In this document: positions 42,144 through 51,497 of the stretch, one piece after another
How positions within the stretch are numbered: position 1 is the first letter of the stretch
How the letters are laid out: each line of letters begins with the position of its first letter
DNA from: Halarsenatibacter silvermanii
GTDB lineage: Bacteria > Bacillota > Halanaerobiia > Halanaerobiales > Halarsenatibacteraceae
Direction: 5' to 3'
Assembly (NCBI RefSeq): GCF_900103135.1
Contig: NZ_FNGO01000001.1
Coordinates: 1-64,000 of the forward strand
Length of the DNA: 64,000 nucleotides
Program-made: the position numbers and the translations under genes
Notes under the pieces: model-generated
What the model was told of the DNA's origin: nothing
Database searches by the model: none
The model's input: the letters and a program-made list of their open reading frames with translations, nothing else

Positions 42144-42995
42144 TTATTCGAACTCGTCGAACATCTCTTCGAACTCGTCCTCGGGATCCTGTATGTTGTA
42201 TACGTGATCGTCGGTGGGGAAACGGCCCTCTTTGACATCTTCCACATATTCCTCAAAGGCCTGAATTTCCACCTCGGCCACGCTGGCATACTGCTTGACG
42301 AATTTGGGTGTAAAGGCCTGGAACATGCCGAGCATATCGCCGCAGATTAAAAGCTGACCGTCGCAGGGTTTGCCGGCACCTATAGAATAGACGGGAATAT
42401 CGAGCTTATCGGCTATAAAACCGGTCACTTTAGGAGGTACCGCCTCGACTAAAAGCATCTCGCAGCCGGCTTCCTCTACAGCTATGGCATCTTTTATCAG
42501 CTCGCGGGCGCTCTCGACATGCAGCCCCTGTGCTTTAAAACCGCCCAGCTGGCCCGAACTCTGCGGGGTAAGTCCTATATGACCGCAGACGACGATGCCG
42601 GCCTCGGTTATGGCTTCGATCTGATCGCAGACCCTGCGGCCGCCCTCGAGCTTGACGGCATCCATGTCGGCTTCTTTGATAAAGCGTCCAGCGTTGCGGA
42701 CGGCATCCTCGCAGGAAGTCTGATAGGACATAAACGGCAGATCACCCATGCAGTAAACGTTGGGAGCTCCTCTTCTGACGTCCTGAGAATGAGAGATGCA
42801 GTCCTCCATCGTCACGGGCTCGGTGCCCTGATATCCCTTGACCACCATTCCCAGGGAGTCGCCGACTAAAATCATGTCCATGCCCGCTTTCTCGACAAAT
42901 TGGGCTGTCGGGAAGTCATAAGCTGTGATCCAGGCCACCTTTTCTCCTTTTTCCTTCATCTCGTGAAAGTCCAGTATGCTCTTCTTGTCCGCCAT
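42144..42995 (-). CDS. panB: 3-methyl-2-oxobutanoate hydroxymethyltransferase
   Basis: A 283-residue PanB, first step of pantothenate synthesis: transfer of a hydroxymethyl group from methylene-tetrahydrofolate to ketoisovalerate. It has WITAYDFPTAQFVEKAGMD, the Mg site GDSLGMVVKGYQGT, VVCGHIGLTPQ near 133 and IPVYSIGAGKPCDGQLL near 200. ATG 42995 is favoured by ACAGGAGG. panC and panD are absent here; instead the TIM-barrel gene follows. The acidic C-terminal tail (DEFEEMFDEFE) is longer than in typical PanB. Confidence 0.9.
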   Translation of the reverse strand: MADKKSILDFHEMKEKGEKVAWITAYDFPTAQFVEKAGMDMILVGDSLGMVVKGYQGTEPVTMEDCISHSQDVRRGAPNVYCMGDLPFMSYQTSCEDAVRNAGRFIKEADMDAVKLEGGRRVCDQIEAITEAGIVVCGHIGLTPQSSGQLGGFKAQGLHVESARELIKDAIAVEEAGCEMLLVEAVPPKVTGFIADKLDIPVYSIGAGKPCDGQLLICGDMLGMFQAFTPKFVKQYASVAEVEIQAFEEYVEDVKEGRFPTDDHVYNIQDPEDEFEEMFDEFE

Positions 42996-43109
42996 AAATA
43001 ATAACCTCCTGTAGTGATTATTTGAGATACTCGCTTTTAGTGCATTCCATGATACCAGACAAAGTGCAATTTTCAAAAACGTCGGACAAAAACAGGATAA
43101 AAATATGCA

Positions 43110-43257
43110 GGATTCTTCTTGTCATAAGTTGATAGATATCGTATAAGATCACTATGCTCAGGATGTGCCGGACCGAGCGTGAGCTCAAAGATAAGCTCTC
43201 GCGAAGGGAGCGCAATTTTTTGACACCCCTATTTGCCGGCTGAAGACAGGAAGATCC
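43110..43257 (+). mobile_element. MITE-like repeat, short form with both ends
   Basis: A 148-bp copy with both terminal repeats (GGATTCTTCTTGTC and GACAGGAAGATCC) but an internal deletion of about 170 bases that removes the left subterminal part. The flanks ATATGCA (43103-43109) and ATATGTA (43258-43264) differ at one base, consistent with a target duplication. It lies in the gap between the PHP phosphatase gene and panB; the rest of that gap (to 43480) holds nothing I can call. Confidence 0.75.
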
Positions 43258-43480
43258 ATATGTAGAATGTATCCGGCAAACAACTATGGATACACTTGAA
43301 TCCTTGATGGATCCAGAATCCGTTTAAAGTCGAATGTATTCTGTCGACAATCTTCCCAATAATAAATTTATACCTCAAAAACGATTTTCCTTCTTAATTT
43401 TTAAAAAAATTATAGTAATCAGTGATTATATATGCTGCCGACCGGCATTATCGGGGCGGAAAAATCGCCACCGGGACATA

Positions 43481-44305
43481 TCAGTTCCCATAAGGGGTGA
43501 ATTTACGCCCCTGAAAATAACCCGGTTCGAGGTCGAGATTGTCGATGCATTCGCTGACCCGGGAAAAACTGCGTCCTATCTCCTCAGCTCTGTGGGCATC
43601 GGAGCCGACTACCACCTGCTGACCTCCGGCCTTTTGGTAAATTTTTAAAAGCTGGGAGGTGGGCAGAAATCTGTCCTTGCTCTCCTTCTCTGTGGCAGCC
43701 GTATTTATCTCCAGCACGATGCTCCGATCGACCATTTTTTCCATAATCCTGCCCAATTTTTCCAGCGGATAGAAACTGCCCCCGTGATAGCGCCGGGGAA
43801 ACTCCAGATGCGAGACCACATCGATTCCGCCGAATTCGACCATCGCTTCGACCTTGGAAAAATAGCGCCTGAACAGGTCAAATTTGTTGATCTTATCCAG
43901 TATATGATCCTCACCTACAAAGATGCCATCCAACCAGTGTATGGCTCCGGTAATGACATCGAAATCGTGCTCCTGAACCCGCCTGAAATCCCCGGGGTAA
44001 AGATGGGGCTCGGAAAACTCCAGGCCCCGCAGTAAAAGCGGATCATCCTTTTTTATATCTTCCTCCAGCCGGCTTATCTCCCGATCATAATGCTCGTAGC
44101 TGAATTCGCCGCAGTGATCGAGCTCGGGCTTATAATCGCCGTGCTCGGTCAGGCAGGCTCCGGCCAGCGGCAATTCCTTAACCCGCTCATAAATTTCGGC
44201 CGGCGTGCTCTCTCCATCATGAGACATGGTCGAGTGAACATGCATATCGACATATTGTGATGCTGTATCCCTGTAATCGGAAATACGGGTGAGCTTTTCG
44301 TTCAT
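43481..44305 (-). CDS. PHP-domain phosphatase (HisJ-like)
   Basis: A 274-residue PHP-fold metal phosphoesterase. The motifs follow the family order: VDMHVHSTMSHDGESTP at the N-terminus, LTEHGDYKP near 52, GLEFSEPH near 94, GAIHWLDG near 118, SHLEFPRR near 165 and VVGSDAHRAEEIG near 237. HisJ-type members remove phosphate from histidinol phosphate. No other his genes are nearby, so a different small phosphoester is possible. It is followed by panB after a repeat insertion. Confidence 0.8.
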   Translation of the reverse strand: MNEKLTRISDYRDTASQYVDMHVHSTMSHDGESTPAEIYERVKELPLAGACLTEHGDYKPELDHCGEFSYEHYDREISRLEEDIKKDDPLLLRGLEFSEPHLYPGDFRRVQEHDFDVITGAIHWLDGIFVGEDHILDKINKFDLFRRYFSKVEAMVEFGGIDVVSHLEFPRRYHGGSFYPLEKLGRIMEKMVDRSIVLEINTAATEKESKDRFLPTSQLLKIYQKAGGQQVVVGSDAHRAEEIGRSFSRVSECIDNLDLEPGYFQGRKFTPYGN

Positions 44306-44338
44306 GCTTAAAACCTCCCGAATACAATCTGTGTCCTG

Positions 44339-45748
44339 TCAGATGATTTCGGCGGCCGCCTCGCGGATGATCCGGCGGGCTTTTTCCACGTGCCGGTCCT
44401 CGGTTGAGCGCTGGGCAACAACCAGCCGCAGGGTGAATTTGCCGGCAAGCTCGCTGTGGGAAAGGTAAACATCGCCCGAACTGTTTATTCTATCGAGCAG
44501 CTGGCGGTTGATCTCATTCAGCTCCTCTTCCGCATAGGTGCCGTCATTCCAGCGGAAGCAGACCATGCTCAAATTGACCGGGGCCATCAGCTCAAATTCT
44601 CCGCTCTCCTCTATCCAATCGCGAAAATTTCCGGCCAGCTCCAGGTGTCTTCTCACCATACTTTTAATGCCTTCGACCCCGTAGCTGCGCAGCACAAACC
44701 AGAGTTTGAGAGCCCGGAATCGCCGTCCCAGCTGAATACCCCAGTTGCGGTAATTGTTGACCTCATCATCGTAGGCCGTCTTGAGGTATTCAGGATCTAT
44801 CGTCATAGTTTTTATGAGTTTTTTGGGATCGCGCACAAAATAGGCGGAGCAGTCGAAGTTGGTCACCATCCATTTGTGCGGATTGAAGACGAAGGAATCC
44901 ATGTACTCGCTGCCCTCGAGGAGATCGCGCCGTTCCTCCAGGATGGCAGCCGTGCCGGCGAAAGCGGCATCCACGTGCAGCCAGACGTCCTCCTCCTGGC
45001 AGATTTTGCCTATCTCCAGCAGAGGGTCTATGGCGGTGGAGGCAGTTGTGCCGATAGTGGCCACCACACAGGTCGGCTTTTTGCCCTCCCGCCTGTCATC
45101 CTGGATAGCCTTTCTGAGATCTTCCGGCTTCATGGCAAATTCATCATCGTCATCGATCTCTACAATATTTTCGCTGCCATACCCGGCCAGCCGCACACCT
45201 TTTTCTATGCTGGAATGGGTCTGGGCGGTGGCATAAACCCGGAGATGGTTCGGCACCCCCTCGTAATTGCTGTTAAAATCGGTGGCATCCTCGCGGGCTG
45301 TGAGCAGAGCGCAGAAAGTGGAGGTAGAAGCAGTATCCTGGATCACCCCCCGGAATTCAGCGGGCAGCAGCAGGAGATCCCGGAGCCAGTCCATCACCTG
45401 TTCTTCCAGTTCTTCGGCGGCGGGAGAGGTAGCCCAGACCATGCCCTGAATGCCCAGCCCGGCCGAGAGAAGCTCTCCCAGTATGGAAGGATAACTGTTG
45501 TTGCAGGGAAAATAGGCGAACCAGCCCGGATGCTGCCAGTGCGTTATGCCCGGCATGATATCATCCTGAAAATCCTGCCAGATTTCCTCCATGTCCTCGC
45601 CCTCCTGCGGAGGTGAGGAGGAGATGTTATCTTTTATATCTCCGGGATCGACATCGGGATTGACGGGATAATCCTCGACATCTTCCAGATAATCGGCTAT
45701 CCAGTCGACCATCTCGTGTCCCCAGCGGCGAAATTCATCTTTTTCCAT
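44339..45748 (-). CDS. PLP-dependent decarboxylase, aromatic-amino-acid group II type
   Basis: A 469-residue group II decarboxylase. The substrate-pocket start is THWQHPGWFAYFPCNNSYPS near residue 72, the PLP pocket HVDAAFAGTA near 258 and the Schiff-base Lys in FNPHKWM near 290. The layout matches aromatic-L-amino-acid / tyrosine decarboxylases. Relatives also act on 2,4-diaminobutyrate or glutamate, so a link to the upstream ectoine-type locus is conceivable but unproven. The next gene downstream is the PHP phosphatase, 33 bases away. Confidence 0.85.
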   Translation of the reverse strand: MEKDEFRRWGHEMVDWIADYLEDVEDYPVNPDVDPGDIKDNISSSPPQEGEDMEEIWQDFQDDIMPGITHWQHPGWFAYFPCNNSYPSILGELLSAGLGIQGMVWATSPAAEELEEQVMDWLRDLLLLPAEFRGVIQDTASTSTFCALLTAREDATDFNSNYEGVPNHLRVYATAQTHSSIEKGVRLAGYGSENIVEIDDDDEFAMKPEDLRKAIQDDRREGKKPTCVVATIGTTASTAIDPLLEIGKICQEEDVWLHVDAAFAGTAAILEERRDLLEGSEYMDSFVFNPHKWMVTNFDCSAYFVRDPKKLIKTMTIDPEYLKTAYDDEVNNYRNWGIQLGRRFRALKLWFVLRSYGVEGIKSMVRRHLELAGNFRDWIEESGEFELMAPVNLSMVCFRWNDGTYAEEELNEINRQLLDRINSSGDVYLSHSELAGKFTLRLVVAQRSTEDRHVEKARRIIREAAAEII

Positions 45749-45781
45749 AAAAATTATACCCCCAGAGTTTTATTTGCATAT

Positions 45782-46103
45782 GGATCTTCTTGTTATCAGT
45801 TGATAGATATAGTATAAGATCACTGTCATGACAATAATGGCTGGAAGATATAAAGCAAAGTGATACTCGAAATTTTTCGATATTCAGGTTAAGTCCATGG
45901 CCAAAAAATAGTGTCCCCGGCCCAGGAGGTGCCGGGCTGAGCGGGAGCTCAGGGAAGAGCTCTCGCGAAGAAAGCGCAATTTTTTGGCCGAAAACTAAAC
46001 TTATGCCGGGGAAAAATTTCATTGTGAACGCAGCTTTATATCTTACAGTACAACTAAATGAGGTTTTTACACACCCATCAGCCAACTGAAGACAAGAAGA
46101 TCC
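45782..46103 (+). mobile_element. MITE-like repeat, copy 4 (full length, best preserved)
   Basis: A 322-bp element from GGATCTTCTTGTTATCAG to GACAAGAAGATCC, with 12-base terminal inverted repeats (GGATCTTCTTGT). It is flanked by a perfect 8-bp direct repeat TTGCATAT (45774-45781 and 46104-46111), the footprint of transposition. The core is bounded by GGCCAAAAAAT / ATTTTTTGGCC. Eight-base AT-rich duplications and GG-starting ends recall ISL3-type transposases, but no transposase is in the window, so the helper is unknown. Confidence 0.88.
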
Positions 46104-46113
46104 TTGCATATTT

Positions 46114-47040
46114 TCATTCCAGGCGGTTTTCGACCTCTTTTAAATCTTCCTTGATTTCCCCGACGGTGATTTCGGCCGGTTCTACGTGTATCAACACCTC
46201 TTCTGCCTCCTGATAAATCGCCTCAACCCTCTCCCGTACCACAGCGGATATCTCATGCCCCAGATCAACTCTTATATCGCGAGGTACGGTGAGCTTCACA
46301 TCCAGATATAGCTCGGGGCCGTGATAGAGGCCTTTAATCTCCATGACCTCGACCACCCCCTCAACTTCAGCTATGGTCTCCTCTATAGCGGCGAGTTTTT
46401 CCGGGGCAGGCCCCCGGCCCAGAAGCTGCACCATGGCCCGGCACAGCAGCTGCAAGGCCACACGCAGTATCAAAAGCGAGACCACCAGTCCGGCGATCGG
46501 ATCCAGAAGCGGAAACCCCAGCCTGGCTCCTATAATACCGATACCGGCCGCCAGCGAGGAGGCCACATCGCTGCGATGATGCCAGGCATCAGCCTCAAGA
46601 GCTGCATTTTGAGTCCGGCGGGCGATTCTGATCACGTAGCGATATAAGAACTCTTTGACCAGAATCGAGATACCCACGCCGGCCAGCGCGATATTGGTCG
46701 GAAAGGTAAGACGGCTCTCAATCACGCGCAGTATCATATTCCGGCCCAGCAGCAGGGCTATGATCAGAAGAAAGATACCGATACCGGTGGCCGCCAGCGG
46801 CTCTGCCTGCCGGTGACCATAATGATGATTCTCATCGGGGGGCTGCTGAGATATATAGAGGGAGATGAGCACTCCCAGCGTCGTCGTGATATCTGAAAGC
46901 GAGTGAAAACCATCGGCCACCAGAGCCGCGCTGGCCGCGATGATGCCCAGCGTTATTTTGACCGCTGCCAGCAGTATGTTGCCGGCCAGCGTGACCATGA
47001 TAACCTTTTTGCTCTCGCTGCTGCGGGCAGCCTTATTCAT
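46114..47040 (-). CDS. cation diffusion facilitator (CDF) transporter
   Basis: About 308 residues from ATG 47040, preceded by GAGGAG. Six transmembrane helices are followed by a cytoplasmic C-terminal domain. Helix 2 has the metal site ALVADGFHSLSDIT (Asp and His/Asp positions), helix 5 has EADAWHHRSDVASS, and the tail ends with LIHVEPAE. These proteins export Zn2+, Fe2+ or Mn2+ by proton antiport. The stop codon lies just after the repeat copy at 45782-46103. Confidence 0.9.
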   Translation of the reverse strand: MNKAARSSESKKVIMVTLAGNILLAAVKITLGIIAASAALVADGFHSLSDITTTLGVLISLYISQQPPDENHHYGHRQAEPLAATGIGIFLLIIALLLGRNMILRVIESRLTFPTNIALAGVGISILVKEFLYRYVIRIARRTQNAALEADAWHHRSDVASSLAAGIGIIGARLGFPLLDPIAGLVVSLLILRVALQLLCRAMVQLLGRGPAPEKLAAIEETIAEVEGVVEVMEIKGLYHGPELYLDVKLTVPRDIRVDLGHEISAVVRERVEAIYQEAEEVLIHVEPAEITVGEIKEDLKEVENRLE

Positions 47041-47131
47041 AAACAATTCTCCTCAGTTTGATGAAATATGAAAAAAGAAGGGAATCAGCCTCTCTGCCCA
47101 TAATATATAGGATGAAGGAGTGAATTAAATC

Positions 47132-48220
47132 ATGAGCCTTTATCCGCTGATTTTAAAACCTATTTACATAGAAAAGATCTGGGGAAGCCGTAAACTGGCC
47201 GCAACCTGCGGACGCCAGCTTCCCTCGGACAGCACGGGCGAAAGCTGGGAGGTCAGCGAACACGAAAAAGCCGATACTCGTGTCGAAACAGGTCCGCTGG
47301 CCGGGATGAGCCTCTCCCGCCTGCGAAAAAAATTCGGCCAGAAACTTTTAGGCAGAGCCTCTCCCTCACAATCGGGCCGCTTTCCGCTGATCTTCAAACT
47401 TTTAACTCCCGGCGAAAAACTCTCCGTCCAGGTCCATCCGGGCCCGGAGACAGCCGCCAAAATTCCGCAGGCGGAGGCCAAATTTGAAATGTGGTACGTC
47501 CTGCAGGCTCGGCCGGAAGCGGAAATAATTTATGGATTAAAAGATCGGCAGCTCAAAAGCTCTGAGGTAACGGCTGCCGCCGCGGAAGGCGAGCTGGAAG
47601 ATATTCTTTATCATAAACCGATCGAAGCCGGCCAGGTTATTTTCCTGCCGCCAGGCATGATCCATTCCATAAAGGCAGGGGCCGTCATAGCCGAAATCCA
47701 GCAAAACTCAGATACTACCTACCGCCTTTACGACTGGGAGCGCACCCGGCAGGGCGAAAAACGCCCTCTACACCTAAAAAAAGCGCGCCAGGTCCTAAAG
47801 CCGGATCTGGATCCGGAAGTAGAATATCACCATCCGCTCTGGGAAGAGAGAGGCGGCCCGCGCCGCCTGCTGGCAGTCTGCCCCCATTTCACCGCGCTCA
47901 GATTGAATCCGGCCGGAGAAAATAATCTTTACAGGCTGAGTCCTGCCCGGCAGGAAAGTTTTCAGATTCTTTTCGCCGAAAAAGAGCAGCTTGTGATTCG
48001 CTGGCGGCAAACAAAATACCGGCTGCCGGCCGGCCGCACCTGTCTTTTACCTGCCTGCCTTGAGGAAATAAAAGTCGAGTCCAAAGGCGGCGGAGCGCTG
48101 CTTTTTCAGCGGGGCTTAAGCAGAAGAGAGCTGAGCGATTTTGCTACCTCCCGGGGACTTACGGCCGAGGATTTGCTGGCGGTGCCCGGCACCGGCTTCT
48201 ACAGCTCCATCATGGTATGA
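47132..48220 (+). CDS. manA: mannose-6-phosphate isomerase, class I
   Basis: A 362-residue cupin enzyme converting mannose-6-phosphate and fructose-6-phosphate. Zn ligands lie in LSVQVHPGP near residue 98, KFEMWYVL near 116 and PPGMIHSIKAG near 173. ATG 47132 follows GAAGGAG. It is the only plus-strand gene in a long minus-strand run and overlaps the 3' end of the convergent Na/Pi cotransporter gene by 22 bases. It feeds mannose residues to surface polysaccharides. Confidence 0.92.
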   Translation: MSLYPLILKPIYIEKIWGSRKLAATCGRQLPSDSTGESWEVSEHEKADTRVETGPLAGMSLSRLRKKFGQKLLGRASPSQSGRFPLIFKLLTPGEKLSVQVHPGPETAAKIPQAEAKFEMWYVLQARPEAEIIYGLKDRQLKSSEVTAAAAEGELEDILYHKPIEAGQVIFLPPGMIHSIKAGAVIAEIQQNSDTTYRLYDWERTRQGEKRPLHLKKARQVLKPDLDPEVEYHHPLWEERGGPRRLLAVCPHFTALRLNPAGENNLYRLSPARQESFQILFAEKEQLVIRWRQTKYRLPAGRTCLLPACLEEIKVESKGGGALLFQRGLSRRELSDFATSRGLTAEDLLAVPGTGFYSSIMV

Positions 48221-49842
48221 GCCATATCGGCCAGCTGATCGGTCAGATGCTCGACATCTTCTATGGCCTCGAGATAAATAATGCCGGCCGCCGGCTCGCA
48301 GACCCCCTCCTTGAGGCGTTCCATATGCTGGCGGCGGTAATCAAGCTGCCAGCTGTCCATATCGCGCTCGGCTTTGATCAGGTCGGGAACCTGCTTGTAA
48401 TCCTGCTTTTCTATCATAACCACCGATTTTTTTAAAAGTTCGTTTAACCGCTTCTGCAGATCTTTGAGTGTGCTCTCAGCCTCCCCGGAAAACTCAAGCC
48501 TGTGTTCTTCCACATGCAGGGCCAGATCGGCCAGATCGTCGGCATCATCGGCGATACTCTCGATAGCATCTACAAGCGATATGTAATAGTCTCTGAGCCT
48601 TAAATCATCCTCCGAAAGGTTATTTCCGGAAAGTCCGGCCAGAAATTCCAGCAGATCCTCCTCGATCTCGTTGACGATCTCTTCCTTTTCGATAACTCTA
48701 TCCGCCAGCTCGCGATCGCCCTCGATAAGCGCCTCCATAGCTTCATCGACCATATCCTGACTTATCTCCAGCATACGCACGACTTCCTGATCGACCTGGT
48801 CCATCGCCACTCCCGGAGTTTCCGTCATCCTCATATCGACATAGGTAAGTCCCCGCTTGATGGTCATATCCTCGCCGGGAATGACTGCCATCACACCGCG
48901 CTTTAAAACTCCCATAAAGGGCAGCCAGAGCAGCGCGTTGACGATGTTGAAAAGGGTGTGAGTGTTGGCCAGCATCCTCTCGAGCGAAGGCTGCTGACCG
49001 GCCAGCAGCGAAAGCCGGGAGATAAAGGTTTCCACCCATAGCGTGAAGTCGGGAATGAGGTAGATAAGCCCGACAAATATAACCGAGCCCAGGGTGTTAA
49101 AGAGAAAATGAGCCGCACCAGTTCTTTTGGCGGTCAGGTTGGCGCCGGCGCTGGAGAGAGCGGCGGTTACGGTTGTGCCGATATTCGTACCGAGAATTAT
49201 AGGGATGGCGGTCTGAAAATCGAGCGCTCCAGCTCCTGCCAGACCTATCATAATTCCGAAGGAGGCTGTAGAGCTCTGTACCAGGATAGTGACCACAGCT
49301 CCGATGACAAGCCCCAGCGCGGGATAGGTGCCGAAAGTCGCCATCAATTCGGCAAAAACCGGCGAATCCCGCAGCGGGGCCATCATATCTCCCATGGTGC
49401 CCAGCCCCAAAAACAAAAGGCCGAAGCCCAGAAGACACTGGCCCAGATACTGTTTTCTGCGGTCGCGGGCGAATAAAAAAGCGAAAACACCTATGATTAT
49501 GGCGTGATAGGCGTATTCTTCCAGCCGAAAGGATATCAGCTGAGCGGTGATGGTCGTCCCTACATTGGCCCCTATAATAACGCCGATCGCCTGACTTAAA
49601 TTAATCAGACCGGCATTGACAAAACCGATGGTCATGACCGTGGTGGCACTGCTGCTCTGCACCAGCGCGGTAACCCCGGTACCGACCAGCACCGCCCTCA
49701 GCGGCCGCCCGGTCAGCGAGGCCAGAAGACGCCTGAGCTTCTTGCCGGCCACTTTCTGCAGCCCTTCGCTCATCTGCTTCATGCCATAGATAAAGATGGC
49801 CAGCCCGCCCAGCAGACCGACAATCATAGTTGTTAACTCCAA
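48199..49842 (-). CDS. Na+/phosphate cotransporter with PhoU-like tail
   Basis: A 547-residue NptA-type protein. Two inverted repeats of the Na/Pi fold contain the QSSSA-type motifs (GVTALVQSSSATTVMTIG near 60 and TILVQSSTASFGIMIG near 185) and the loops GANVGTTIT and GTNIGTTVT. A C-terminal PhoU-like helical domain (about 330-545) is rich in Glu and Asp. It imports phosphate or a similar anion using Na+, a sensible choice for a halophile. It starts from TTG 49842 after AGAGGTGA, 31 bases after the YkuK-like gene. Confidence 0.9.
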   Translation of the reverse strand: MELTTMIVGLLGGLAIFIYGMKQMSEGLQKVAGKKLRRLLASLTGRPLRAVLVGTGVTALVQSSSATTVMTIGFVNAGLINLSQAIGVIIGANVGTTITAQLISFRLEEYAYHAIIIGVFAFLFARDRRKQYLGQCLLGFGLLFLGLGTMGDMMAPLRDSPVFAELMATFGTYPALGLVIGAVVTILVQSSTASFGIMIGLAGAGALDFQTAIPIILGTNIGTTVTAALSSAGANLTAKRTGAAHFLFNTLGSVIFVGLIYLIPDFTLWVETFISRLSLLAGQQPSLERMLANTHTLFNIVNALLWLPFMGVLKRGVMAVIPGEDMTIKRGLTYVDMRMTETPGVAMDQVDQEVVRMLEISQDMVDEAMEALIEGDRELADRVIEKEEIVNEIEEDLLEFLAGLSGNNLSEDDLRLRDYYISLVDAIESIADDADDLADLALHVEEHRLEFSGEAESTLKDLQKRLNELLKKSVVMIEKQDYKQVPDLIKAERDMDSWQLDYRRQHMERLKEGVCEPAAGIIYLEAIEDVEHLTDQLADMAHTMMEL

Positions 49843-49873
49843 GCTTTACTTTCACCTCTGTCCGGCCCATGTT

Positions 49874-50353
49874 TTAGCCGGTGTATTTATCAGCCACGGT
49901 CGAGGCCGCGTAAGCCTCGGGTTTGATAAGAGCTTCATAACCGCTTCCGACTACCATGCCGACCACCTCTTTAATTATCGAGCTGGTCGGTCCGTTCTCG
50001 CCGACATCGACATGTATTTCTATCTCGATGTCCTCATCCAGCTCCTTCTCTTCGGCCAAAAAACCCGTGAGCCTGCTGGCAACCTCCAGGCTGCGCGAAA
50101 CCTCATAAAAAATACGCTGTTTCATGCCAAAATTATTATCGGAGCTGTCGCGATAATAAAAAAAGCGGCCGCCCCTGCCTTTGCGGTAGATAACCACAGC
50201 TGTAACAAAGGAGCAGTTATCGCCTCCGGGCTGAGAATCGCTGCCTATTATTAATTTATAGCTGTTTTCCGGATGAGCCTCGATGAAGTCGATTATATGC
50301 CGGTAGGTCTCTTCAAGGCTCAGCCTGCCGTCGGTGGGACTTATGAATTCCAT
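49874..50353 (-). CDS. YkuK-like DUF458 protein (RNase H-like fold)
   Basis: About 159 residues from ATG 50353. The conserved block LIIGSDSQPGGDNCSFVTAVV near residue 35 and the later IHVDVGENGPTSSIIKEVVGMV near 115 match the DUF458/YkuK family, which has an RNase H-like fold; the Asp in GSDSQ is the usual acidic position. The function is not established. It follows rsmA by about 13 bases and is part of the rsmA / YkuK / cotransporter operon. Confidence 0.82.
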   Translation of the reverse strand: MEFISPTDGRLSLEETYRHIIDFIEAHPENSYKLIIGSDSQPGGDNCSFVTAVVIYRKGRGGRFFYYRDSSDNNFGMKQRIFYEVSRSLEVASRLTGFLAEEKELDEDIEIEIHVDVGENGPTSSIIKEVVGMVVGSGYEALIKPEAYAASTVADKYTG

Positions 50354-50366
50354 AAAAATCACCCAA

Positions 50367-51272
50367 TCAATTCAAAATGCTTTTAAGCTCCTCGCTCAGC
50401 TTTATGACTTCCTCGATAGAGAGTTTCTCTCCCCGCAGCCGTTCATCGATCCCGGCTGCTGTTAGAGCTTTTTTGGCCTGCTCCTTGTCGGCCGGAAGTT
50501 CGGGAGAACCGCTCAAAGAATTGCGCAGCATTTTGCGGCGCTGACCGAACATAGCGCGGACAGTGCGGAAGAAAAACTCCCGGTCAGACACCCGATAACG
50601 CGGCTCACTGCTCATATTCAGCCTGATCAGAGCCGAGCAAACATCGGGTTCGGGCATGAAAAAATCAGGAGGTACGATCTCGATTATTTCCGGCCGGCAG
50701 TAAAATTGAACGGCTATGCTCAATATCCCATAATCTCCGCCGCCGGGTTCGGCAGTTATCCTCTCCGCCACCTCTTTTTGCACCATCAGCACCATCAGAT
50801 CTGGCGCCATATCTGCCTCCAGAAAGGTGCGGATAAGAGGACTGGTGATATAATAGGGCAGATTGGCCATAAGCTTATAGCCCCTGTCAAAATCGCGCTT
50901 TGAGATGACCTCCGACCAGTCGAGTTCGAGAGCATCGGCCGTCATAATCTCTAAAGCCGGATCTTCTCCCAGCAGTTCGTCGAGAATGCCGCTCAATTTT
51001 TCATCCTTTTCCACGGCCAGAACTTCACCGCCTGCAAGATGTTTTAAGATAAAACCAGTGAGAGCTCCCAGACCCGGTCCTATCTCTATAACACGGTCCT
51101 TCTCGCTCAAATCTGCGGCTTCGACCGCCTTTTCCAGCACAGATCTATCCCTGAGAAAATTCTGCCCCAGCGATTTATTGATCTCCAAATCGTATTTTCT
51201 TATAAGCTCCAGGGTGCGCTCAGGCGCCACCCGCTCATAAAGCCCGGAGCAGGGATCATCGTCATCTTTCAA
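50367..51272 (-). CDS. rsmA: 16S rRNA (adenine1518/1519-N6) dimethyltransferase
   Basis: A 301-residue KsgA. The N-terminal NKSLGQNFLRDRSVLEKAV and SAM site VIEIGPGLGALTGFIL (near 65) are followed by the catalytic NLPYYITSPLI near 138. The C-terminal domain holds FGQRRKMLRNSL. It dimethylates two adjacent adenines of 16S rRNA during 30S maturation. The predicted start is TTG 51272, with GGAGGAGG 12 bases away. A 225-base gap with a repeat remnant separates it from the response-regulator gene. Confidence 0.95.
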   Translation of the reverse strand: MKDDDDPCSGLYERVAPERTLELIRKYDLEINKSLGQNFLRDRSVLEKAVEAADLSEKDRVIEIGPGLGALTGFILKHLAGGEVLAVEKDEKLSGILDELLGEDPALEIMTADALELDWSEVISKRDFDRGYKLMANLPYYITSPLIRTFLEADMAPDLMVLMVQKEVAERITAEPGGGDYGILSIAVQFYCRPEIIEIVPPDFFMPEPDVCSALIRLNMSSEPRYRVSDREFFFRTVRAMFGQRRKMLRNSLSGSPELPADKEQAKKALTAAGIDERLRGEKLSIEEVIKLSEELKSILN

Positions 51273-51370
51273 GTCAGATTTAAACCTCCTCCTCTATCTA
51301 ATTATATCTTCAGTTCGGCTCAGGTTCAAGCTGAACTGTTCAAAATAAGGATACTCTCCATATATCCTGT

Positions 51371-51481
51371 TTCGAAAAATTTCGAGCATCACTTTTGCTT
51401 TATATCTTCCAGCCATTATTGTCATGATAGCTATATTATACCTATCTTATACAATATATATCAACTGATAAAAGGAAGAAC
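51371..51481 (-). repeat. MITE-like repeat, left-end fragment (inverted)
   Basis: About 110 bases match the left end of the full element in reverse: TTCGAAAAATTTCGAGCATCAC, TTTATATCTTCCAGCCATTATTGTCATGATAGC, and TATCAACTGATAAAAGGAAGAAC. The core and right end are absent. It occupies most of the 225-base gap between rsmA and the response regulator. Confidence 0.7.
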
Positions 51482-51497
51482 ACAAAATATTATTTTT

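Noticed and set aside
43481-44305. Assigning histidine biosynthesis to the PHP phosphatase
   Set aside because: No other his gene is nearby; the family match supports a phosphoesterase but not the pathway.
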